Assembly (NCBI GenBank): GCA_030638765.1 | Contig: DAOWDZ010000148.1 | Coordinates: forward strand, 1 to 7,009 | DNA length: 7,009 nt | From: Desulfocapsa sp. | GTDB lineage: Bacteria; Desulfobacterota; Desulfobulbia; Desulfobulbales; Desulfocapsaceae | Direction of reading: 5' to 3' | Part shown: in pieces, positions 1 through 5,190 of the stretch | Layout of the letters: every line of letters starts with the position of its first letter | How positions within the stretch are numbered: position 1 is the stretch's first letter | Notes under the pieces: model-generated | What the model was told of the DNA's origin: nothing | What the model saw: only the letters and a program-made list of their open reading frames with translations | Database searches by the model: none | Position numbers and translations under genes: made by a program

Positions 1-370
1 AGCGTTTAGGGATTATGAAAAGCAGGTGTTGTTTCAACTCATTCATCAAGAATCATGCGTTGTAGCCACTGGAGGTGGTGCGATATTACATCGCAATCTT
101 TGGGCAGATATTAAAAAACAGAGCATTGTTGTTTGGTTGAAGGCAGATATCGACATTCTTTGTAAACGTATTGCAGGCGATAAATTCTCGGCCAGACAGA
201 GGCCAAGTTTGACGGGGAAAGATGTCTTTCTTGAACTAGAAGACGTTTTGAAAGAGCGTAATCCATTGTATCGTAAAACAGCAGACGATGTAATTGATAG
301 TGGAAAAATGACTATCGATGAGTCAGTTGTCGCAATTGAACAAATTTATAGATCTATAGTTAAGGAGTAG
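1..370 (+). CDS. aroK: Shikimate kinase, 3' part (5' end outside the window)
   Basis: This enzyme phosphorylates shikimate at the 3-hydroxyl with ATP, the fifth step of the cytoplasmic shikimate pathway. The frame is open from base 2, so the start and the N-terminal P-loop lie upstream; the GTG at 26 is an internal valine codon. About 122 of the usual 165-180 residues are present. Visible landmarks are the ATGGGA motif (glycine triplet at 71-79), which contacts shikimate, the LID-region motif RPSLTGK (200-220) with its conserved arginine, and ERNPLY (254-271) near the C-terminus. The LID wording resembles E. coli AroL (RPTLTGK) more than AroK, so aroL would be an equally valid symbol. The stop lies 3 nt before aroC, the last enzyme of the same pathway, which supports the call. 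Confidence 0.93.
   Translation, partial: AFRDYEKQVLFQLIHQESCVVATGGGAILHRNLWADIKKQSIVVWLKADIDILCKRIAGDKFSARQRPSLTGKDVFLELEDVLKERNPLYRKTADDVIDSGKMTIDESVVAIEQIYRSIVKE
362..367 (+). promoter_or_regulatory. Ribosome binding site of aroC, abutting the aroK stop
   Basis: AAGGAG lies 6 nt before the aroC ATG at 374. It is the last coding sequence of the shikimate kinase gene, directly before its TAG at 368-370. A ribosome ending on aroK would cover this site, so coupled translation is likely (inference). It also fixes the aroC start. Confidence 0.8.
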
Positions 371-373
371 ATA

Positions 374-1453
374 ATGGCGGGTAATACTTTTGGTAAAGCT
401 TTTCGGGTAACCACATGGGGTGAATCACACGGAACGGGAGTTGGCGCCGTAATTGATGGCTGTCCTCCTGGAATTGTACTGGATCCTGCAGAGTTGCAGG
501 CTGATATGGACAGGAGACGTCCCGGACAGGGCGGGGCATCAAGCCCTCGAAAAGAGCCGGATCAGATTGAAATACTTTCCGGGATCTTTATCCCTGATGG
601 AGAAGAGTTTCCACGTACAACCGGAACACCGATATCACTGGCAATATACAATAAGGATGCTCATTCAAAAGCCTATGATAATCTGCGGGATATTTTTCGT
701 CCGGGACACGGCGATATCAGTTATCTTGCTAAATATGGTATTCGTGACCACCGGGGTGGCGGACGTGCCTCGGCACGAGAAACTGCAGCCAGAGTGGCAG
801 CAGGAGCAGTGGCTAAACAGGTGCTTGAACAGGCAGGAATAGATGTTCTTGCTTATACTGTGGCTCTTGGTGGGGTGAAAATTGAAGAAAAAAATCTTGA
901 AGAAATCAACGGTAACCGCTTCTTCTGCCCCGATGCAGTCGCTGCTGAAAAAATGGAAAAGCGTGTCGATGAAGTACGAAAACAGGGTGATACAGTCGGT
1001 GGAATAGTTGAGATAGTTGCCGATTGCCCTGCCGGACTTGGTGAACCTGTATTCGATAAATTGGAAGCAGAACTTGCCCATGCTTTAATGTCCATTGGTG
1101 CCGTGAAGGGGGTTGAGGTTGGTGCAGGGTTTAAAGTGGCTGACATGCTCGGCTCTGAAAATAACGATGGCATTACTCCCGAAGGTTTTGACGGTAATAA
1201 CGCCGGAGGAATCCTTGCCGGAATATCAAGTGGAAATGAAATTGTTTTACGGGTTGCAGTAGATCCCATACCATCCATCTCAAAAAAACAGCAGAGTGTA
1301 AACCTCAGTAATGAGGCGGTGACCATTCAGGTGGGTGGGAGGCATGATATCTCAGCCATCCCCCGTATTATTCCAGTTTGTGAGGCCATGGTACGCCTTA
1401 CGTTAGTGGACCACCTTCTACGTCATATGAGTATAGCTTTTCCAACGGAGTAA
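374..1453 (+). CDS. aroC: Chorismate synthase
   Basis: This FMN-dependent lyase removes phosphate from 5-enolpyruvylshikimate-3-phosphate to give chorismate, the branch point to aromatic amino acids, folate and quinones. The 359-residue length is normal for the family. All three family signatures are visible: GESHG at residues 16-20 with active-site His19; the block from RPGHGDISY (His112) through GIRDHRGGGRASARET (about 122-137); and the C-terminal RHD...CEAM block (323-339). Both histidines match the pair shown to be essential in other chorismate synthases. Most homologues I recall read HAD after the second histidine, where this one reads HGD, a minor variation. The ATG at 374 is set by AAGGAG 6 nt upstream and by the invariant N-terminal sequence (NTFGKAFRVTTWGESHG). 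It lies 3 nt after shikimate kinase and 2 nt before the glycogen synthase gene, so it is the middle gene of an operon. I see nothing broken in it. Confidence 0.98.
   Translation: MAGNTFGKAFRVTTWGESHGTGVGAVIDGCPPGIVLDPAELQADMDRRRPGQGGASSPRKEPDQIEILSGIFIPDGEEFPRTTGTPISLAIYNKDAHSKAYDNLRDIFRPGHGDISYLAKYGIRDHRGGGRASARETAARVAAGAVAKQVLEQAGIDVLAYTVALGGVKIEEKNLEEINGNRFFCPDAVAAEKMEKRVDEVRKQGDTVGGIVEIVADCPAGLGEPVFDKLEAELAHALMSIGAVKGVEVGAGFKVADMLGSENNDGITPEGFDGNNAGGILAGISSGNEIVLRVAVDPIPSISKKQQSVNLSNEAVTIQVGGRHDISAIPRIIPVCEAMVRLTLVDHLLRHMSIAFPTE
1446..1450 (+). promoter_or_regulatory. Ribosome binding site of glgA inside the aroC end
   Basis: CGGAG lies 5 nt before the ATG at 1456 and forms the last sense bases of aroC, just before its TAA (1451-1453). 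With only 2 nt between the genes, translation of the synthase probably depends on ribosomes arriving from aroC (inference). Confidence 0.7.
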
Positions 1454-1455
1454 TT

Positions 1456-3081
1456 ATGAGTGTAAAGCCACAGGTATCCATTCGTGATATTTGGATGTTA
1501 ACCCGTGAATATGGGGATTTGGCAGGTGCTGGTGGGGTGAAGGATGTGGTTTCTCAGCTTTCTGTGACCCTTGCTCGCTGGTCAGGACGATCTGTGCATG
1601 TGGTTCTTCCATGTTATGGATTTATGAACCCTGAAAAGCTGGGGTTTAGACTTCTTGCTGATCCTCTCTATCCTGAAAAAAATATTCACTTTGAAGTTGA
1701 CTTGAACTATCCGGATGAGGAACGTCACGAACGGGTGAAGGTGTGGGCGGCCAGAATAGACAGAGTTAATATTTACCTTATTGACAGTGGCAGATTCCGG
1801 GAAAAACAGAATGTCTATACCTATACGGCAGAGGAAGAAGAGAGCTTTTCCTGGCAGAAGACAGGGGAAGGTCATATTGATTATTTTGCAATGAATATTC
1901 TTTTGCAGAAAGCAGCCATCGATTTAATGATACTACTTGACGCTCATCCTGATGTAATTCATTGCCATGATGGTCATACGGCTGTTCTTCCTGCCATGAT
2001 ATCTGAACAAGCTGGCCTGAGGCAGTATTTTCGCAACACCGGTTGTGTCGTAACGATTCATAATGCCGGACAGGGATACCATCAGGAGGTGGCAGATCTT
2101 GATTTTGCCCAGGTAAGTACCGGTTTGTCTTCAGTGTTTGTGCGCAGGTGCAGGCTTGATGATTGTTTTGACCCATTTCTGGCAGCTGCTTCCTGTGCTG
2201 TACTGAATACCGTGAGTGAAAATTATGCGCGTGAGTTACGGGAGACCATTGATGACCACCTGACGGGATGGCTTGGGCACACCCTGCTCGAAAGAAATAT
2301 TGTACTGGAAGGTGTGACCAATGGGATTGATCCGACAAAGTTTGATGCAAAGAACCATGTTGAATCGGAGATTGCCGCAAGCTTTGATCCTCTTGGAGAG
2401 GGAACTCTTGAAGGGAAGGCTGATTGCAAGTTGAATCTATTGCGTCAGCTTACGGGAAAAAACGAGATTTCCGGAATCCAACAGTATGGTTTTCTTACAC
2501 CAGATAAGGCTGTTCCTCTTGTTACTTTTATTGGACGTCTCAGTACCCAGAAAGGTGTTGGGGTGTTGGTTGAAGCTATCAAAAAACTTCTTGTCCAAAA
2601 TACTGGATTTCAGTTTTTGCTTCTGGGAAGTGGTAGCCCTTATGATGAGTTGAGGCTTACTCAACTGACTGAAAAAGAAGAAAACATCGGCCGTATCTGT
2701 ATTCTCCGTGGGTATGATACTCTTCTCGCCAATAAGGTGTATGCAGCGGGGGATTTTTTCGTGATCCCATCACAATACGAGCCCTGTGGTTTGACGGATT
2801 TCATGGCTCAACTCTTTGGTAATCTTCCAATCGTTCATTCAGTTGGTGGGCTGGTAAAGGTTGTGGATGGGGAGACGGGATTTTCCTATGACGAACAGAG
2901 TGCGTCAGCACTCAACGCAACCATTGAACGGGCACTGACTTTGTATGCAACCGATCCGGCGTCCATCCGTATAATGCAGAGGCAGGCAGTGGAGCGTATT
3001 CATGAACGATTCACCTGGGCAAAGGTCAGTAAAAAATATCTGGAGTTGTACAAAAGGGCAAAGAGTACCAAGATAATGTGA
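1456..3081 (+). CDS. glgA: GT5-family glycogen/starch synthase with altered N-terminal motif
   Basis: Members of this GT-B fold family transfer glucose from ADP-glucose (some from UDP-glucose) to the non-reducing end of an alpha-1,4-glucan in the cytoplasm. The protein has 541 residues; E. coli GlgA has 477. The starch-synthase catalytic domain fills the N-terminal half: the HCHDGH cluster (169-174), TIHNAGQGY (200-208), NTVSENYAREL and GVTNGID (286-292). The C-terminal domain has GRLSTQKG (360-367), whose Arg361 and Lys366 match E. coli Arg300 and Lys305, and PSQYEPCGL (438-446) with Glu442, matching E. coli Glu377. The N-terminal KTGGL motif is replaced by GAGGV (24-28), so the ADP-glucose-binding lysine (E. 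coli Lys15) is a glycine; Asp30 is kept. The second GGL motif (464-466) has Val in place of Thr. Substrate or donor may therefore differ, and the glgA symbol is by family only. It is coupled to aroC by a 2-nt gap. Confidence 0.83.
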   Translation: MSVKPQVSIRDIWMLTREYGDLAGAGGVKDVVSQLSVTLARWSGRSVHVVLPCYGFMNPEKLGFRLLADPLYPEKNIHFEVDLNYPDEERHERVKVWAARIDRVNIYLIDSGRFREKQNVYTYTAEEEESFSWQKTGEGHIDYFAMNILLQKAAIDLMILLDAHPDVIHCHDGHTAVLPAMISEQAGLRQYFRNTGCVVTIHNAGQGYHQEVADLDFAQVSTGLSSVFVRRCRLDDCFDPFLAAASCAVLNTVSENYARELRETIDDHLTGWLGHTLLERNIVLEGVTNGIDPTKFDAKNHVESEIAASFDPLGEGTLEGKADCKLNLLRQLTGKNEISGIQQYGFLTPDKAVPLVTFIGRLSTQKGVGVLVEAIKKLLVQNTGFQFLLLGSGSPYDELRLTQLTEKEENIGRICILRGYDTLLANKVYAAGDFFVIPSQYEPCGLTDFMAQLFGNLPIVHSVGGLVKVVDGETGFSYDEQSASALNATIERALTLYATDPASIRIMQRQAVERIHERFTWAKVSKKYLELYKRAKSTKIM

Positions 3082-3105
3082 TTAGGACGTTTTGTTCTGT
3101 CTAAT
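3081..3105 (+). terminator. Possible weak terminator after glgA
   Basis: ATTAGGAC (3081-3088) can pair with GTCTAAT (3099-3105) with one bulged G and a 10-nt loop. A T-rich stretch containing TTTTCTT follows at about 3110-3116. The stem is short and AT-rich and the T-tract is interrupted, so termination would be weak or partial. It could equally be an operator for the downstream gap gene. Tentative. Confidence 0.3.
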
Positions 3106-3121
3106 TAACTTTTCTTGTGGT

Positions 3122-3127
3122 TATAAT
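3122..3127 (+). promoter_or_regulatory. Possible -10 box for gap
   Basis: A perfect TATAAT lies 46 nt before the gap start, in the only spacer of notable length since aroC. No convincing -35 hexamer is found at 16-18 nt: the nearest TTGTTC (3092-3097) is 24 nt away. A sigma-70 promoter needing an activator is possible, but the region is AT-rich and the match may be chance. Confidence 0.3.
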
Positions 3128-3173
3128 AAATACATACGCTGTTTTTGATTTGTAAACTTTCTGGAGGTAGCAC

Positions 3174-4178
3174 ATGACAATTAAGATAGGAATTAACGGT
3201 TTTGGCCGTATTGGAAGAAGTGTCTTTCGTGCTTTAGCAAAAGATCCTGCATTTGCAGATATCGAGATTGCGGCGATTAATGACCTCACTGATAATGCAA
3301 CGCTTGCCCATCTTCTGAAGTATGATTCGGTGATGGGTATTTATGAGCCAGAAGTAGAAAGCGATGATAACGGAATCGGTATCGATGGAAAGCACATTCA
3401 GGTAACCGGGCATCGTGATCCCTCTGATATTCCTTGGGCTGCTGCAGGTGTTGAGTATGTTGCAGAGTGTACCGGGCTTTTTCGGGATGCAGACAGTGCG
3501 CAGAAACATATCAATGCCGGTGCCAGAAAAGTTGTGATTTCTGCACCTGCCAAAGGAGAAGTGAAAACGTTTGTTATGGGAGTAAACGAGGATGAGTATG
3601 ATTCCACCATACATCATATTGTCTCCAATGCATCCTGCACCACCAATTGTCTTGCTCCCTTTGCCAAGGTTATTCTTGATAACTTTGGCATTAAACACGG
3701 GCTTATGACCACCGTTCATGCCTATACGGGGGATCAGCGACTTCTTGATTTCCCTCATTCTGATTTGCGCCGTGCAAGAGCTGCTGCAATGTCTATGATT
3801 CCAACGAGCACAGGTGCTGCTGCTGCTGTGGCACTTGTCATTCCTGAATTAAAAGGTAAGTTTGATGGTCTTGCAGTCCGGGTTCCCACACCCAATGTGT
3901 CACTTGTTGATGCCGTGATGGAGGTTGAGCAGGAAACGTCAGTTCCAGAGGTCAATCAGGCCTTGAAGGATGCTGCAAACCGTTATCTTGGATATACTGA
4001 TTTGCCTTTGGTGTCCGTTGACTTTCAGGGAAATGGCCATTCTTCAATCGTTGACGGACAGTCCACGAAAGTAATCGGTACAACGGTGAAGATATTGAGT
4101 TGGTATGATAACGAATGGGGCTATTCCAACAGAATGTTAGATCTTATCCTGCATATGGAGGCTAACAAAGCTTTGTAG
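3174..4178 (+). CDS. gap: Type I glyceraldehyde-3-phosphate dehydrogenase
   Basis: This cytoplasmic glycolytic enzyme converts glyceraldehyde-3-phosphate, NAD and phosphate to 1,3-bisphosphoglycerate, and runs in reverse in gluconeogenesis. The 334-residue length is typical. The N-terminal Rossmann motif is GINGFGRIGR (residues 6-15). Asp37, in the INDL segment, is the acidic residue that normally favours NAD over NADP. The catalytic motif is SNASCTTNC with Cys155 as nucleophile, and the base is His182 in HAYTGDQ. The anion-site region RRARAAAMSMIPTSTGAA, RVPTPNVSLVD and the C-terminal SWYDNEWGYSNRM are all intact. The start is set by GGAGGT (3163-3168), 5 nt before the ATG, the strongest SD in the window, fitting a highly expressed enzyme. 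It lies 92 nt after glgA and 174 nt before the next gene, so it may have its own promoter. I see no damage. Confidence 0.98.
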   Translation: MTIKIGINGFGRIGRSVFRALAKDPAFADIEIAAINDLTDNATLAHLLKYDSVMGIYEPEVESDDNGIGIDGKHIQVTGHRDPSDIPWAAAGVEYVAECTGLFRDADSAQKHINAGARKVVISAPAKGEVKTFVMGVNEDEYDSTIHHIVSNASCTTNCLAPFAKVILDNFGIKHGLMTTVHAYTGDQRLLDFPHSDLRRARAAAMSMIPTSTGAAAAVALVIPELKGKFDGLAVRVPTPNVSLVDAVMEVEQETSVPEVNQALKDAANRYLGYTDLPLVSVDFQGNGHSSIVDGQSTKVIGTTVKILSWYDNEWGYSNRMLDLILHMEANKAL

Positions 4179-4223
4179 GGGCTGAGGTCTTCTCAAAATA
4201 GATGGAATATTATCTGGCAGGAA

Positions 4224-4251
4224 GTACCTAATGTACCTCTAGTGCTATTTT
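4224..4251 (+). promoter_or_regulatory. Tandem GTACCT repeat next to a possible extended -10
   Basis: GTACCT occurs at 4224-4229 and again at 4233-4238, a 9-nt repeat unit. TGCTATTTT (4243-4251), an extended -10-like sequence, follows, and the repeats sit where a -35 element would be. This could be an activator site for the acetolactate decarboxylase gene. The units are only 6 bp and no -35 hexamer is present, so this is a weak proposal. Confidence 0.22.
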
Positions 4252-4263
4252 GTTATGTATGGC

Positions 4264-4325
4264 GCTGGGTTCATTGCTGTGAATCACCTTGGTTGATGAA
4301 ATTGTTTAGGGCAACTGAGCCCAGC
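4264..4325 (+). repeat. Long imperfect inverted repeat (hairpin) in the budA leader
   Basis: GCTGGGTTCA (4264-4273) pairs with TGAGCCCAGC (4316-4325) over 10 bp with one G-U wobble. The stem continues as TTGC (4274-4277) with GCAA (4311-4314) after one bulged C, giving 14 pairs. The 33-nt apical part can also fold weakly, through ATCACC against GGTTGAT. No T-tract follows, so it is not a classical terminator. It ends 27 nt before the decarboxylase ATG and 9 nt before the purine-rich SD, so a role in mRNA stability or translation control is possible. It does not resemble a tRNA or a riboswitch class I know. Confidence 0.45.
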
Positions 4326-4352
4326 CGTTATTTTAAAGGAAAGATTTCAATT

Positions 4353-5129
4353 ATGAAACGACTACTTTGTTTTGCCGTCGGGTTATGCTTTTTGGTTTCG
4401 GGTTGTGTAGTTACACCGGCAGGGAATACCGCTTTCCAGGTATCAACAATTGATGCCCTCTTGGCAGGTGTATACGATGGCAATATGTCATGTCGTCGTT
4501 TGCAGAAGCATGGCGATTTTGGAATCGGTACGTTCGATCGTCTTGATGGCGAAATGGTTCTTCTCGACGGAAACATGTATCAGATAAAAGCAGATGGAAA
4601 GGTCTATGAACCTGATCCGTCCGTTAAGACTCCTTTTGCTACAGTGTGTCAGTTTACAACAGACAAAACCATCCCCATCAAGACGGGATCAGATTATGCA
4701 ACGATTGAAAACTTACTTGATGAATACGCTCCAAATCAGAACCTTTTCTATGCGATCAAGATTACAGGACAATTCAGATTAATGAAAACACGAAGTGTTC
4801 CAGGTCAGCAAAAACCCTATCCGCCTCTCAAAGAAGTCACCAGTGATCAACCCGAATTTAATATGGAAAATATTTCCGGCACGATAATCGGTTTCAGGTG
4901 TCCACCCTATGTTAAAGGCATCAATGTCCCCGGATACCATTTACATTTCATTAGTAGTGATCGAACTCAGGGAGGGCATGTTTTAAGTTTCGAAATTGCA
5001 GACGGCAAATGCGAAGTCGACGTTCTTAACAAGTATTCCCTGACACTTCCAGTAGATACCACGGAATTTGCTAAAACTGATCTGTCAAAAGATCGGAGCA
5101 AAGAACTGAAGGATGTAGAGAGGAGATAA
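4353..5129 (+). CDS. budA: Alpha-acetolactate decarboxylase, predicted lipoprotein
   Basis: This zinc enzyme decarboxylates 2-acetolactate to acetoin, the committed step of acetoin/2,3-butanediol formation. The 258-residue precursor starts MKRLLCFAVGLCFLVSGC, a signal peptide with lipobox VSGC and lipidated Cys18. Residue +2 is Val, not Asp, so outer-membrane sorting is expected in a Gram-negative. The mature part aligns by eye with Brevibacillus brevis ALDC: STIDALLAGVYDG, HGDFGIGTFDRLDGE, KTRSVPGQQKPY, GTIIGFRCP and GINVPGYHLHF. The zinc ligands are His196, His198 and His209. Glu67 and Arg147 match the catalytic Glu65 and Arg145, and Glu256, two residues before the end, probably matches Glu253. 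The ATG at 4353 is chosen because it begins the signal peptide and follows AAAGGAAAG (from 4335; AGGA to ATG is 12 nt, rather long). The frame is open upstream to a GTG at 4242, but that extension would bury the signal peptide. No acetolactate synthase gene is adjacent. Confidence 0.9.
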   Translation: MKRLLCFAVGLCFLVSGCVVTPAGNTAFQVSTIDALLAGVYDGNMSCRRLQKHGDFGIGTFDRLDGEMVLLDGNMYQIKADGKVYEPDPSVKTPFATVCQFTTDKTIPIKTGSDYATIENLLDEYAPNQNLFYAIKITGQFRLMKTRSVPGQQKPYPPLKEVTSDQPEFNMENISGTIIGFRCPPYVKGINVPGYHLHFISSDRTQGGHVLSFEIADGKCEVDVLNKYSLTLPVDTTEFAKTDLSKDRSKELKDVERR

Positions 5130-5133
5130 CCTG

Positions 5134-5173
5134 CCGCTTTCCAAAAGATCGTAAGTCTCTTTTTTGGTAACGG
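5134..5173 (+). repeat. Hairpin between budA and the next gene
   Basis: CCAAAAGA (5141-5148) pairs with TTTTTTGG (5160-5167), 8 bp with one G-U and an 11-nt loop. The stem extends through TT/AA to CCG (5134-5136) with CGG (5171-5173), across one mismatch and one bulge. The six-T run lies inside the descending arm and not after the stem, so it is not a clean intrinsic terminator. It may moderate read-through or mRNA stability between the two genes (inference). Confidence 0.35.
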
Positions 5174-5190
5174 AAATTTAAAGAGAAAAA

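Noticed and set aside
26..370. Shikimate kinase starting at the GTG at 26
   Set aside because: The frame is open to the window edge and the upstream codons (AFRDYEKQ) fit the family, so the GTG is an internal valine and the P-loop lies outside the window.
710..718. HGD instead of HAD after the second active-site histidine of chorismate synthase
   Set aside because: The histidine itself is kept and all signatures are intact; a Gly for Ala change there is probably ordinary family variation.
1778..2380. 200-codon open frame on the - strand inside glgA
   Set aside because: It lies wholly within a conserved + strand gene and its translation is low-complexity (rich in Gln, His, Ser) with no recognisable motif.
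3234..3758. 174-codon open frame on the - strand inside gap
   Set aside because: It is a shadow of the highly conserved dehydrogenase gene, with no plausible translation or start signal.
4264..4325. tRNA gene in the gap-budA spacer
   Set aside because: The outer stem and inner hairpins suggested a cloverleaf, but there is no T-loop GTTCRANNC at the right distance, no anticodon stem and the wrong overall length.
4242..4352. N-terminal extension of the decarboxylase from a GTG at 4242
   Set aside because: The extra 37 residues show no family similarity, would place the signal peptide and lipobox internally, and overlap the hairpin. The ATG at 4353 has an SD-like AAAGGAAAG upstream.
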